DNA of 64,000 nucleotides from Bacteroidota bacterium (GTDB lineage Bacteria > Bacteroidota > Bacteroidia > Chitinophagales > Chitinophagaceae), in assembly GCA_018267705.1 (NCBI GenBank), contig JAFDXX010000001.1:62001-126000 (forward strand), in the 5' to 3' direction. Both the position numbers and the translations under genes were made by a program. Within the stretch, counting starts at the first letter, position 1, and every line of letters starts with the position of its first letter. Below, piece by piece: positions 1 through 8,757 of the stretch. The notes beneath the pieces were generated by a model. The model made no database searches. It was not told the origin of the DNA and saw nothing but the letters and a program-made list of their open reading frames with translations.

Positions 1-89
1 TGCACACCAATGCCTGCAAAGTGGCAGGCAATACGGCTGCCCATAACACCACTACCTAATACGGCAATTTTTTTAATAGTTCTTTTCAT
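1..89 (-). CDS. 3-hydroxyacyl-CoA dehydrogenase, N-terminal fragment (cut by window edge)
   Basis: Only the first 29 codons lie in the window; the gene runs off the left end. The translation starts MKRTIKKIAVLGSGVMGSRI and continues with ACHFAGIGV. This is a Rossmann NAD-binding fold with the GxGxMG signature of the 3-hydroxyacyl-CoA dehydrogenase domain of FadB/FadN-type beta-oxidation enzymes, and the 'GSGVMGSRIACHFAGIG' form is typical of Bacteroidota homologues. It is divergent from the GMC oxidoreductase at 229. A TAnnTTTG promoter lies at 109-116 on this strand. Whether an enoyl-CoA hydratase domain follows cannot be seen. Confidence 0.8.
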   Translation of the reverse strand, partial: MKRTIKKIAVLGSGVMGSRIACHFAGIGV

Positions 90-108
90 AAAAGCAAAAT
101 GTTGAAAT

Positions 109-140
109 CAAAACTAAAGAAAAAATAGTTAGTTATGCAA
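109..140 (-). promoter_or_regulatory. Bacteroidota-type promoter of the 3-hydroxyacyl-CoA dehydrogenase gene
   Basis: Read on the minus strand, TAGTTTTG (116 to 109) fits the -7 consensus TAnnTTTG. A TTG at 140-138 sits 21 bases upstream, as the -33 box. Transcription would start near 103, about 14 bases before the ATG at 89. The dyad at 121-148 overlaps the spacer and the -33 box. Confidence 0.5.
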
Positions 141-148
141 CTATTTTT
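121..148. promoter_or_regulatory. Perfect inverted repeat, operator candidate
   Basis: AAAAATAGTT and AACTATTTTT form a perfect 10-base inverted repeat around an 8-base centre. It lies between two divergent genes, so it is not positioned as a terminator, and it covers the -33 box of the minus-strand promoter. A regulator-binding site is the simplest reading (inference). Confidence 0.4.
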
Positions 149-228
149 CATTTTAAAATAAATTATCCGCTTTTTTTATTCAATCAATTTAAACAACTTA
201 CATTCATACCTCAAAACTCTTTCTTGTC

Positions 229-1971
229 ATGGGCGAATTCACTATAAAAAAACAATCAAAAAAATACGATGCGATAATAGTAGGCTCTGGTGCAGGTGGT
301 GGAATGGCTGCTTACATTTTAGCTAATGCAGGTTTAAAGGTTTGTATTATTGAAGCAGGAGCAATGTACGATCCGCAAAAAAATATTACGCAACTAAAAA
401 ATCCTTGGGAAAGCCCACGCCGTGGGGCTTCTACTAAACATAGACCTTTTGGAGATTTTGATGCGTGTTATTGGGGGTGGGAAATTGACGGAGAGCCTTA
501 TACAAAAGAAACAGGAACCCAATGGGATTGGTGGCGTGCCAGAATGTTAGGAGGAAGAACTAACCATTGGGGTAGAATTTCTTTGCGTTTTGGACCCAAA
601 GACTTTAAAAGAAAAAGTATTGATGGTTTAGGAGATGATTGGCCTATTGGTTATGAAGACATAAAACCTTTTTATGATAGAGTGGATAAATTAATTGGTG
701 TTTTTGGAACAAATGAAGGTTTAGAAAATGATCCTGATGGCTTTTTTCTTCCACCGCCAAAACCAAGATTGCACGAGTTGTTTATAAAAAAAGCGGCAAC
801 AACTGCAGGCGTAAAAATTATTCCATCAAGACTTTCAATTCTTACCAAACCAATCAATAATGAAAGAGGTTCTTGCCAATTTTGTGGGCAATGCAACAGA
901 AACTGTAGTTATTGGAAAGCAGATTTTTCATCAACAAATGTTTTAATATATCCTGCATTAAAAACAGGAAATGTTGATATTATTCCCAATGCAATGGCTA
1001 GAGAGGTTTTAACAAACGATGAAGGCCTGGCAACCGGTGTTTCCTATATTAATAAAGATGATATGATGGAATATCAAGTTACAGGCAGAACAGTTATTGT
1101 TGCAGCCAGTGCTTGCGAAAGTGCCCGATTATTATTAAACTCAAAATCTCAACGTCACCCTAATGGTTTAGCTAATAGCAGTAATGTTGTTGGAAAATAT
1201 TTGCATGATAGTACCGGAGCTGCGTTAGGCGGCATATTACCAGAATTGTTTGATAGAAAACGCTACAATGAAGATGGTGTAGGAGGAATGCATATATACA
1301 GCCCATGGTGGTTAGATAATAAAAAATTAGATTTTCCACGTGGTTATCATATAGAATATTGGGGCGGAATGAGCCAACCTGCTTATGGTTTTGGTTGGGA
1401 TATTCAATACCAAAATGGTAAATATGCAGTGCATGGAAAACAAAAACAGCCCGGTGGCTACGGTGCTTCATTAAAAGAAGATTATCGCTTTTTTTATGGT
1501 GCAGGGGTTGGCATGGCAGGCAGAGGCGAGGCTTTGGCATTAGAAAGTAATTATTGTGCTATTGACCCTAATGTGGTTGATAAATACGGTATTCCTGTTT
1601 TAAAATTTAATGTAAAATGGAGTGAACATGAAATTAAACAGGCAAAACACATGAAAGAAACGTTTAAAGAAATAATGCATAACATGGGTGCGATAATTAC
1701 TTGGGGTGGAGATGATGACGCAAGTAACAATTATGGATTAGAAAGCCCGGGAAAAATTATTCATGAAGCAGGAACAGTAAGAATGGGAAATGATGCAAAA
1801 AAATCTGCCTTAAACAAACACAGTCAAGCACACGATTGTAAAAATTTGTTTTGTGTTGATGGAGGACAATTTGTTAGTCAGGCAGATAAAAATATAACAT
1901 GGACGATACTTGCTTTATCAATGCGAGCAAGCGAGTATATTATAGATGAAATGAAAAAACAAAATTTATAG
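229..1971 (+). CDS. GMC family FAD-dependent oxidoreductase (gluconate/glucose dehydrogenase alpha-type) with Cys cluster
   Basis: 580 residues. The N-terminal FAD-binding fold has GSGAGGG at residues 19-25, followed by an acidic strand end (IIEAG). The 'RMLGGRTNHWGR' block and the C-terminal HEAGTVRMG (His512) and QADKNITW (Asn555) segments are hallmarks of the GMC family large subunit. Residues 216-226 hold four cysteines spaced CxxCxxCxxxC, resembling the Fe-S site of bacterial FAD-glucose dehydrogenase alpha subunits. There is no signal peptide. The next gene encodes a gluconate 2-dehydrogenase subunit-3-like protein with a twin-arginine leader, so hitch-hiker export to the periplasm is likely. 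The exact sugar or polyol substrate cannot be told. ATG 229 is chosen because the FAD motif follows within 20 residues. Confidence 0.93.
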   Translation: MGEFTIKKQSKKYDAIIVGSGAGGGMAAYILANAGLKVCIIEAGAMYDPQKNITQLKNPWESPRRGASTKHRPFGDFDACYWGWEIDGEPYTKETGTQWDWWRARMLGGRTNHWGRISLRFGPKDFKRKSIDGLGDDWPIGYEDIKPFYDRVDKLIGVFGTNEGLENDPDGFFLPPPKPRLHELFIKKAATTAGVKIIPSRLSILTKPINNERGSCQFCGQCNRNCSYWKADFSSTNVLIYPALKTGNVDIIPNAMAREVLTNDEGLATGVSYINKDDMMEYQVTGRTVIVAASACESARLLLNSKSQRHPNGLANSSNVVGKYLHDSTGAALGGILPELFDRKRYNEDGVGGMHIYSPWWLDNKKLDFPRGYHIEYWGGMSQPAYGFGWDIQYQNGKYAVHGKQKQPGGYGASLKEDYRFFYGAGVGMAGRGEALALESNYCAIDPNVVDKYGIPVLKFNVKWSEHEIKQAKHMKETFKEIMHNMGAIITWGGDDDASNNYGLESPGKIIHEAGTVRMGNDAKKSALNKHSQAHDCKNLFCVDGGQFVSQADKNITWTILALSMRASEYIIDEMKKQNL

Positions 1972-2021
1972 GTCCTCTATTTCTACCGAGGCATAAATTA
2001 TATTTTAAAAAATAAACAAAA

Positions 2022-2066
2022 TCCTCCTTATTCCCTTCTTTGAAGGAGAGGGGTTGGGGGTGAGGT
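2022..2066. repeat. Pyrimidine/purine-rich intergenic element, probable dispersed Bacteroidota repeat
   Basis: The gap before the small-subunit gene carries a pyrimidine-rich arm followed by GGAGAGGGGTTGGGGGTGAG. A small hairpin CCTTC-TTT-GAAGG sits at the centre, and CCTC/GAGG ends could pair. The composition is strikingly G-rich for this AT-rich genome. Similar 'gagaggggttggggtgagg' strings recur between genes in many Bacteroidota genomes (from general familiarity, not a search). No second copy was noticed in this window. Confidence 0.4.
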
Positions 2067-2067
2067 T

Positions 2068-2778
2068 ATGGACAGAAGAAAATCTATTAAAGCCTTAGTA
2101 TTAGGCACAGCAGCATCAAGCATTTTAATTGATGCTTGTAAAACATCGGCAGATAAACAAAATCCGGCAACCTTTGCAGATGCTTTTGCAGGATTGGATA
2201 GAATGAAAGAAGAAAAAGCAGCTTACAATAAAATTGTTGCCGAGCCCGATTTTTTCACCAAACATGAAATGAAAACTATAACGGTTTTACAAGATATAAT
2301 TATACCGAAAGATGCTGTTAGCGGTAGTGCAAGTGATGCAAAAGTGCATGAGTTTATAGGTTACATAGTAAAAGAAAAAACAGAACTGCAAACACCATTA
2401 CGCGGCGGTTTGCGTTGGTTAGATTTGCAATGTGTAAAGCGATATGAAAAATCTTTTGTGGAATGTGATAATAAACAACAAATGGAAATGGTTGATGATA
2501 TAGCTTGGCCTGAGATAGAATACAAAGATGAAAAAGGAAATATAAAAAAAAATGGTAAAGTAAAGCCCAACATGCAGCAAGGAGTTAATTTCTTTAATTT
2601 ATTAAGAAACCTTGTAGCAACAGGTTTTTATACTTCTGAAATTGGTGTGAAAGATTTAGGCTATGCAGGCAATGTATCAAACCGTTGGAATGGTGTACCT
2701 GATGATGTATTAAAACAATATGGTTTAGCTTATACCGAAAAAGAATTAAAAGAGTGTGTAAGTTTTGAAAAAATATAA
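2068..2778 (+). CDS. Gluconate 2-dehydrogenase subunit 3 family protein (Tat-exported small subunit)
   Basis: 236 residues. The N-terminus MDRRKSIKALVLGTAASS is a twin-arginine-type leader (Arg3-Arg4 then hydrophobic stretch), and Cys24 follows in a weak lipobox (LIDAC). The body matches the gluconate 2-dehydrogenase gamma-subunit pattern: 'TITVLQDIIIPKDAVSGSASDAKVHEFI' early, and 'FFNLLRNLVATGFYTSEIGVKDLGYAGN' near the end. In the known enzymes this small subunit carries the Tat signal and escorts the FAD subunit across the membrane. It lies 96 bases after the GMC gene and is presumably its partner. No cytochrome c subunit is adjacent, so the electron acceptor is unknown. Confidence 0.9.
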   Translation: MDRRKSIKALVLGTAASSILIDACKTSADKQNPATFADAFAGLDRMKEEKAAYNKIVAEPDFFTKHEMKTITVLQDIIIPKDAVSGSASDAKVHEFIGYIVKEKTELQTPLRGGLRWLDLQCVKRYEKSFVECDNKQQMEMVDDIAWPEIEYKDEKGNIKKNGKVKPNMQQGVNFFNLLRNLVATGFYTSEIGVKDLGYAGNVSNRWNGVPDDVLKQYGLAYTEKELKECVSFEKI

Positions 2779-2813
2779 AATAAAAGCCTCGATATTATCG
2801 AGGCTTTTATTTT
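2777..2813. terminator. Bidirectional rho-independent terminator
   Basis: AAAAGCCTCGATA, a two-base loop, then ATCGAGGCTTTT make a long perfect hairpin flanked by A and T runs. It lies between two convergent genes (small subunit and metG), whose stop codon it nearly touches. Confidence 0.85.
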
Positions 2814-4926
2814 AGCTAACTCCACTTCCTTCATCAATTTTATTATCGGGGTTTACAAAATGAAGCTTACCATTTTTATCTTCTGCCATTAAAATCATTC
2901 CATTACTTTCTATTCCTCGCATTTTACGCGGAGCTAAATTGCATACAACTGTTACTTGTTTTCCTACAATATCTTCTGGTTTAAAATATAAAGCAATTCC
3001 ACTTACAATGGTTCTTGTTTCAAAACCTAAATCAACAGAAAGCTTTAATAGCTTATCGGCTTTTTCTACTTTTTCTGCTGCTGTAATTGTTCCTACACGT
3101 AAATCAATTTTAGCAAAATCATCAAATACAATTTCAGGTTTCAATGGAATAGTTTCAGATTGTTTTATTTCTTCCACTTTATTTTCTTTTGATTGTTGAC
3201 TTTTGAGTTTTAATTTTTCAAGTTGTGCTGCAATTTCTTCATTTTCAATTTTCCTGAATAATAATTGCGGTTCACGTAAACTATAGCCAACGCTTAAAAG
3301 CTTTAGACTGCCTGCATTTTGCCAATCTAACATTTTATCTACCACTTTTAACATGTGTAACATTTTTTTTGCAGTAAATGGTAAAAAAGGATTGATAAAT
3401 ATTGCTAAGTTGGCGGTTAGTTGCAAACATAAATGCAAACAATTGTCAATTAATTTTTGATTTTCAGGATTTTCATTTAATGATTTTGCAAGAATCCAAG
3501 GCTCTTTTTTTTGCATATATTGATTTGCTTTTCTTGCTAAATCAATTACTTCAAATTGTGCATCTCTAAACTTAAACTCTTCAAGATAATTTTGAATTTT
3601 TATTTTTGAGTTTTGAATTGATTCAATTAATTCTTTATCAGTTTCATCTATTAAATTGTTATGAAATACAGGCACTTTTCCGTTACATAGTTTATGCATT
3701 AACACAAAAGTTCTGTTAACATAATTTCCGAAAATGCTTACTAACTCGTTATTGTTTGCATCTTGAAAACCTTTCCAGGTAAACTCGCTATCTTTTGTTT
3801 CGGGTGCAATGGCGGTTAAATAATAACGTAATACATCTGCCATACTTTCTCCGCCATTTTCTTGTTTAATCCAATCGTTAATATATTCATCCATTTCAAT
3901 ACTCCATCCTCTGCTGGTACTCATTTTGTCTCCTTCTAAATTCATGAACTCATTACTTGTTACAAATGCAGGAAGAATATTGCCGTGTAGTTTTAGCATT
4001 ATAGGAAAAATAATTGAGTGAAAAACTATATTATCTTTTCCTATAAAGTGTACTAATTGTGTATCATTGTTAAACCAATAGGGTTTCCAATCTTTATCAT
4101 TATCTAATGCCCATTGTTTGGTAGCAGAAATATATCCAATAGGTGCATCAAACCAAACATAAAGCACTTTCCCTTCTGCATTTTTTACAGGTACTTTTAT
4201 TCCCCAATCTAAATCTCTTGTAACGGCACGTGGTTGTAAACCGCCGTCAATCCAGCTTTTGCATTGGCCAACTACATTCGAACGCCAATTATCTTTATGT
4301 TCTTTTAAAACCCATTCACGCAAAAAATCTTCATGTTTATCTAATGGCAAATACCAATGTTTAGTAATTTTTTTTATAGGTGTTTTTCCGCTTAATGTAG
4401 AAACAGGATTTATTAATTCATCGGGGCTTAAACTTTTTCCGCATTTTTCGCATTGGTCTCCATAAGCACCATCATTTCCGCAATTAGGGCAAGTGCCTTT
4501 AATAAATCTATCGGCTAAAAATGTTTTTGTTTCTTCATCATAATATTGTTCACTTTCTTTAATTTCCAAATTACCATTATCATTCAACGTAGTGAAAAAT
4601 TCTTGTGCAGTTGTATGATGTATGGGTGCAGATGTGCGATGATAGATATTGAAACTAATGCCTAAATCTTTAAAATTTTGTTCAATTATAGGATGATATT
4701 TATCAATAATAGCTTGTGCTGTTGTGCCTTCTTTCATTGCCTGAATGGGAATGGCAGTGCCGTGTTCATCACTTCCGCAAACAAAAACTACATCTTTTTT
4801 CTGGGCACGCAAATAGCGTACATAAATATCTGCCGGAATGTAAGCACCTGCCAAATGTCCAATATGTTTTAAACCATTCGCATAAGGTAAAGCACTGGTC
4901 ACTAAATATCTTTTCGGTTGATTCAT
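2812..4926 (-). CDS. metG: Methionine--tRNA ligase
   Basis: 704 residues, charging tRNA-Met in the cytoplasm. The class I synthetase signature PYANGLKHIGHLAGA (HIGH type) is near the N-terminus. A zinc knuckle (CPNCG ... CEKCG) is near residues 145-165, and the KMSKS loop reads GDKMSTSRG near residue 334. The C-terminal 110 residues (from 'FAKIDLRVGTITAAEKVEKA') are the EMAP/Trbp111-like tRNA-binding domain used for dimerisation. Length and order match the long MetG1 form. It converges on the GMC small-subunit gene through a shared terminator. A minus-strand TATTTTTG at 4983-4976 could be its -7 box. Confidence 0.98.
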   Translation of the reverse strand: MNQPKRYLVTSALPYANGLKHIGHLAGAYIPADIYVRYLRAQKKDVVFVCGSDEHGTAIPIQAMKEGTTAQAIIDKYHPIIEQNFKDLGISFNIYHRTSAPIHHTTAQEFFTTLNDNGNLEIKESEQYYDEETKTFLADRFIKGTCPNCGNDGAYGDQCEKCGKSLSPDELINPVSTLSGKTPIKKITKHWYLPLDKHEDFLREWVLKEHKDNWRSNVVGQCKSWIDGGLQPRAVTRDLDWGIKVPVKNAEGKVLYVWFDAPIGYISATKQWALDNDKDWKPYWFNNDTQLVHFIGKDNIVFHSIIFPIMLKLHGNILPAFVTSNEFMNLEGDKMSTSRGWSIEMDEYINDWIKQENGGESMADVLRYYLTAIAPETKDSEFTWKGFQDANNNELVSIFGNYVNRTFVLMHKLCNGKVPVFHNNLIDETDKELIESIQNSKIKIQNYLEEFKFRDAQFEVIDLARKANQYMQKKEPWILAKSLNENPENQKLIDNCLHLCLQLTANLAIFINPFLPFTAKKMLHMLKVVDKMLDWQNAGSLKLLSVGYSLREPQLLFRKIENEEIAAQLEKLKLKSQQSKENKVEEIKQSETIPLKPEIVFDDFAKIDLRVGTITAAEKVEKADKLLKLSVDLGFETRTIVSGIALYFKPEDIVGKQVTVVCNLAPRKMRGIESNGMILMAEDKNGKLHFVNPDNKIDEGSGVS

Positions 4927-5019
4927 TTTACTAATATCTTTTATTTCGTGTTTTTATCGTAAAAAATTTAAGATGCAAAAATAAGTGTTGTGCAATGAAG
5001 CTTTTATTAATATTGCTGT

Positions 5020-5934
5020 ATGATTAAAATTCCTCCTTATCTTAAAAAAGGCGATTGCATTGGGTTGGTTTGTCCAAGTGGTTTTATGGCTTACGAAAAA
5101 ACTACAACCTGTGTAGAAGTTTTACAAAAATGGGGTTATAAAGTAAAAATGGGTAAAACAGTGGGCGGCAAACAAAAAAATTATTTTTCAGGAACAGATG
5201 AAGAACGTTTGCACGATTTACAAATGATGTTGGATGACGATAATATAAATGCAATATTATGTGCCAGAGGTGGATATGGCATGAGTAGAATAATTGATGC
5301 TATAAATTTTCATAAATTTAAAAAGAAACCTAAATGGATTATAGGTTTTAGTGATATTACTGTTTTACATGCACATATTCATAATACACTAAAAATTGCA
5401 ACCTTGCATGCCCCTATGGCTGCGGCTTTTAATGATGGAGAATTTAAAAATGAATATGTACAATCATTAAATAAGGCATTAAAAGGTGTTAGCCTTAAAT
5501 ATACTTGCAACATTCATAGCTTTAATAAATTAGGAAAAGCAACAGGTGAGTTGGTTGGCGGTAACCTTAGTTTAATAGCTCATTTAATAGGTAGCTCATC
5601 TTCTTTCAATACAAAAAATAAAATTTTATTTATAGAAGATGTGGGAGAATATGTTTATAACGTTGATAGAATGTTTATTCAATTAAAAAGAGCAGGGATG
5701 TTACAAAACCTTGCAGGGCTTGTTATTGGAGGTTTTACAGAAATGAAAGATACAACTGCTTCTTTTGGTAAAAATGTGTATGATGTTTTGCAAGAACATA
5801 TTAGTGAATACAAGTATCCTGTTTGTTTTAATTTTCCTGTAAGCCATGATAAAGAAAATTATGCTTTAAAAGTGGGTGTAGTGTACGAGTTACACGTTGC
5901 AACAAAAAATGTTCAATTAAAAGAAATTAGATAG
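5020..5934 (+). CDS. LD-carboxypeptidase (peptidase family S66)
   Basis: 304 residues, the usual length of MccF/LdcA-type serine peptidases. These remove the terminal D-Ala from murein tetrapeptides during recycling, or cleave related amides. Family landmarks: 'LVCPSG' at the N-terminus, 'ARGGYGMSRI', the nucleophile Ser111 in IGFSDITVLH, 'ELVGGNLSLIAHLIGS', 'FIEDVGEYVYNVDRM' (acidic triad member) and the His in 'FPVSHDKEN'. There is no signal peptide, consistent with a cytoplasmic recycling enzyme. It is followed 31 bases later by a secreted-protein gene. Confidence 0.93.
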   Translation: MIKIPPYLKKGDCIGLVCPSGFMAYEKTTTCVEVLQKWGYKVKMGKTVGGKQKNYFSGTDEERLHDLQMMLDDDNINAILCARGGYGMSRIIDAINFHKFKKKPKWIIGFSDITVLHAHIHNTLKIATLHAPMAAAFNDGEFKNEYVQSLNKALKGVSLKYTCNIHSFNKLGKATGELVGGNLSLIAHLIGSSSSFNTKNKILFIEDVGEYVYNVDRMFIQLKRAGMLQNLAGLVIGGFTEMKDTTASFGKNVYDVLQEHISEYKYPVCFNFPVSHDKENYALKVGVVYELHVATKNVQLKEIR

Positions 5935-5939
5935 TTCAT

Positions 5940-5947
5940 TATATTTG
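5940..5947 (+). promoter_or_regulatory. Candidate -7 box TATATTTG
   Basis: TATATTTG matches TAnnTTTG exactly, six bases after the stop of the LD-carboxypeptidase gene and 18 bases before the ATG at 5966. No good -33 TTTG is visible, so it is only a candidate. Confidence 0.35.
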
Positions 5948-5965
5948 TAGATTAAACAAAATTTT

Positions 5966-6541
5966 ATGAAGAAGTTTTTATTATTAAGTGCTGTAAGTTT
6001 TTTTGTTGGCTTAAACGCAACAAATGCACAAGTTGACCAAGTGAATACTTCGGGAAGAAATGCTTCTGCCGGAGGGAGAACGCAAAACGGAATGGCAGAT
6101 GCAATGAATGAACGTATTTATGGTTCTTATTTTGAAGCGAAGTATATGCCTAAACCACCTATTTATCCTTATGGGCAAGATTCGTTGCATCGTTATTTTT
6201 ATAATCATTTTGAAGGCTTTGAACATGTATTAACAAAAACAATTGATAAAGGCGATACAGCTAAATATATTCGTGTATATTTTCAATATGTAATAGATAA
6301 AAATGGAACTCCGTTTGATGGAAAATTTTTGCGTGTTGCCGGAACTCCTTATGCAAAAGGTGATAATGCAAAAACTATCAAATATTTTAATGAAGACAAA
6401 GAAATTTTAAACAAACAAGTAAAAAATTTGGTAAGCAAAATGGGTTTTTGGAAACCTGGCTTACATAATAATGTACCTGTAGATGCAATTGTTGAAGATT
6501 ATTTTCAGTTTTGGGTGGGTATTAATCCGCCGGCACATTAA
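5966..6541 (+). CDS. Secreted protein with TonB C-terminal-like domain
   Basis: 191 residues. MKKFLLLSAVSFFVGLNATNAQ is a signal peptide with a likely cut after NAQ. The C-terminal half ('IRVYFQYVIDKNGTPFDGKFLRV ... VSKMGFWKPGLHNNVPVDAIVEDYFQFWVGI') follows the pattern of TonB_C domains: a strand with V.F.I..DG, a helix, then M..W.PG..N..PV. No transmembrane anchor or proline-rich spacer precedes it, so it is not a classic TonB. In Bacteroidota many small secreted proteins carry this fold alone. Function unknown. Confidence 0.85.
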   Translation: MKKFLLLSAVSFFVGLNATNAQVDQVNTSGRNASAGGRTQNGMADAMNERIYGSYFEAKYMPKPPIYPYGQDSLHRYFYNHFEGFEHVLTKTIDKGDTAKYIRVYFQYVIDKNGTPFDGKFLRVAGTPYAKGDNAKTIKYFNEDKEILNKQVKNLVSKMGFWKPGLHNNVPVDAIVEDYFQFWVGINPPAH

Positions 6542-6561
6542 TTATATTTTATTGTAAAAGC

Positions 6562-6606
6562 AAAACAGCGAAGAAACATGTTTAACATTACTTCGCTGTT
6601 TTTTTG
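6562..6606. terminator. Bidirectional rho-independent terminator
   Basis: AAAACAGCGAAG and CTTCGCTGTTTT form a 12-base perfect stem around a 17-base loop, followed by a T run. It serves the secreted-protein gene and, from the other side, kup. Confidence 0.85.
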
Positions 6607-6623
6607 TGCATGTATTGAATGCG

Positions 6624-8630
6624 TTATGATAATCTTTTTAATTTAACATTAGTAACAGGCGAAACAATAAGCGGAAATTTTTCAACTGTTACGGTGCTGG
6701 GGTCTAAACCAAAACCACGTTCTTCTCCTAAACTAATTTCTTTTAACCAGAAATAAAGTTTCATAATTAGCTTTTCAATAAATGGTAGTTCGTTATCAGA
6801 GCTTAAATATTTTTCCATTACCACAAATTGAAAATCGCCTACAATATTATTTTTTTCCAAACTTTCGTATCTGCTGGTAATATCAACTTCTTTATTCATT
6901 ACCAAATCTTGCACTACTTTTCTAAACAGCATATTAATACGTTGTTCTACTCTAAAACCTAATCTAAATTCTACACGTATAATATCATTTGCCATAATAT
7001 GATCAACAGAATATTCGCAAGTATAAGGTTCATCTATAACATCTACATGTATAAACCAGTATATATCGGCTCTTTTAGGTTTTCTGTTTAAAATAGAATA
7101 AATAATTTTATGTTCTATTTCTTTAGGGTTATTGGCACTCGTCATATATACTAAGTGGGTAGCGTATTTTGCAATACTGTTATCTTCACTTAATTCTTTT
7201 AATAAAGGAATATATTGATGCAGCCTTACAAATTCTATATATCTATTTTTAATTTTTCGGCTTCTGTACCATATATACATTACTATAAATAAGCCGCCGC
7301 CAATTATTAATGTTACAAAACCACCATGTGGAAATTTATCTAAATTGGCAATTAAGAAGCAACTTTCAATAGTTATATATACTACAAGGTATAAATAAAT
7401 GAATATAGGTTTAACGCGATGGCTAACTAAATAATTGGCAAATAAAACAGAAGTACTAATCATAGCCATTGTAATAGCTAAACCGTATGCAGCACCCATG
7501 TTGGTTGATTTTTGAAAATACAGTGTAACACCAACGCAGCCTACATATAAAAGCCAATTAATACCCGGTATATAAAGTTGTCCTTTTTCTTCGGTAGGAT
7601 ACACCACTTTTAATTTAGGCCATAAGTTTAATTTAATGGCTTCTCCAATTAAAGTAAATGCACCACTAATTAAAGCCTGGCTGGCTATAATAGCTGCTAC
7701 TGTTGCAATAATAACTCCTGCTAGTTTAAACCATTGTGGCATTAGTTCAAAAAACGTATGAAACCCTTGTGCAAATTGTTCATCTCCAATTACTGCTCCA
7801 TTTTTATTAGCAAGCAGCCAAGCACCTTGCCCTAAGTAGTTTAATATTAAACATATTTTTACAAAGCCCCACGATATGCGAATGTTATCTCTTCCACAAT
7901 GGCCTAAATCACTATATAAAGCTTCGGCTCCGGTTGTACATAAAAATACTGATCCTAATAGCCAAAAACCTTTAGGATATTTTGTTAAAAGATCAATAGC
8001 ATAGTGTGGAGATAATGCTTTGAATATTGACATGTCTTCGTGCAAATGAAGAATGCCCAACATTGCCAACATTATAAACCAAATACTCATTATAGGCCCG
8101 AATAATTTACCAATAGAGGCAGTGCCAAATTGCTGTGCTACAAACAATAAGGTTATAATACTTATTACAATTAAAACAATGGTTGAGCTACCTTCTTGAA
8201 TACCCAATTTAGGTAACTGTTTTAAACCTTCTACTGCTGATGAAACAGAAATAGGAGAGGTAATAATACCATCTGCCAATAAAGCTGCACCACCTAACAT
8301 GGCAGGTATTACTAACCATTTTTTTCTTCTTCTTACTAAAGCATATAAACTAAATACACCACCTTCACCTTTATTATCGGCTTTAAGTGTTAGTATTACA
8401 TATTTAATGGTTGTTTGTAAAGTAAGTGTCCAAATAATGCAAGATAAAGAGCCTAAAATAAGTTCTTCATTAATTACTTTTCCTGCAATAATTTCATTTA
8501 ATACGTAAAGTGGAGATGTGCCTATATCTCCATAAATAATACCTAATGTAATAATTAATCCGGCTGCTGTAACTTTGTTTGTGTACTTACCCACTGCTGA
8601 GGTTATTAGTTCTAGTTGATTATTCAACAA
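6624..8630 (-). CDS. kup: KUP/HAK/KT family potassium uptake protein
   Basis: 668 residues. The N-terminal 450 residues hold about 12 membrane helices and start with the family signature GIIYGDIGTSPLYVL. 'KADNKGEGGVFSLYALVR' and 'LLADGIITSPISV' are further conserved Kup blocks. The C-terminal 200 residues are the soluble cytoplasmic domain. The protein takes up K+ with H+ across the inner membrane. It stands alone. A minus-strand TAAATTTG at 8665-8658 lies 28 bases upstream of the ATG and may be its -7 box. Confidence 0.96.
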   Translation of the reverse strand: MLNNQLELITSAVGKYTNKVTAAGLIITLGIIYGDIGTSPLYVLNEIIAGKVINEELILGSLSCIIWTLTLQTTIKYVILTLKADNKGEGGVFSLYALVRRRKKWLVIPAMLGGAALLADGIITSPISVSSAVEGLKQLPKLGIQEGSSTIVLIVISIITLLFVAQQFGTASIGKLFGPIMSIWFIMLAMLGILHLHEDMSIFKALSPHYAIDLLTKYPKGFWLLGSVFLCTTGAEALYSDLGHCGRDNIRISWGFVKICLILNYLGQGAWLLANKNGAVIGDEQFAQGFHTFFELMPQWFKLAGVIIATVAAIIASQALISGAFTLIGEAIKLNLWPKLKVVYPTEEKGQLYIPGINWLLYVGCVGVTLYFQKSTNMGAAYGLAITMAMISTSVLFANYLVSHRVKPIFIYLYLVVYITIESCFLIANLDKFPHGGFVTLIIGGGLFIVMYIWYRSRKIKNRYIEFVRLHQYIPLLKELSEDNSIAKYATHLVYMTSANNPKEIEHKIIYSILNRKPKRADIYWFIHVDVIDEPYTCEYSVDHIMANDIIRVEFRLGFRVEQRINMLFRKVVQDLVMNKEVDITSRYESLEKNNIVGDFQFVVMEKYLSSDNELPFIEKLIMKLYFWLKEISLGEERGFGLDPSTVTVEKFPLIVSPVTNVKLKRLS

Positions 8631-8726
8631 AGTTATGTTAATTTAAAAGGTACAGTCCAAATTTAATTTACATATTTTTTGCTTAAAGCTATTTATAAAC
8701 AATAAATTTAATTGTGTTTTGCAGCG

Positions 8727-8734
8727 TACATTTG
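8727..8734 (+). promoter_or_regulatory. Candidate -7 box TACATTTG
   Basis: TACATTTG fits the Bacteroidota -7 consensus and lies 24 bases before the ATG at 8758. This supports the downstream start over the in-frame ATG at 8746. No clear -33 box. Confidence 0.4.
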
Positions 8735-8757
8735 AAATGATTTAAATGTTTTTATAC

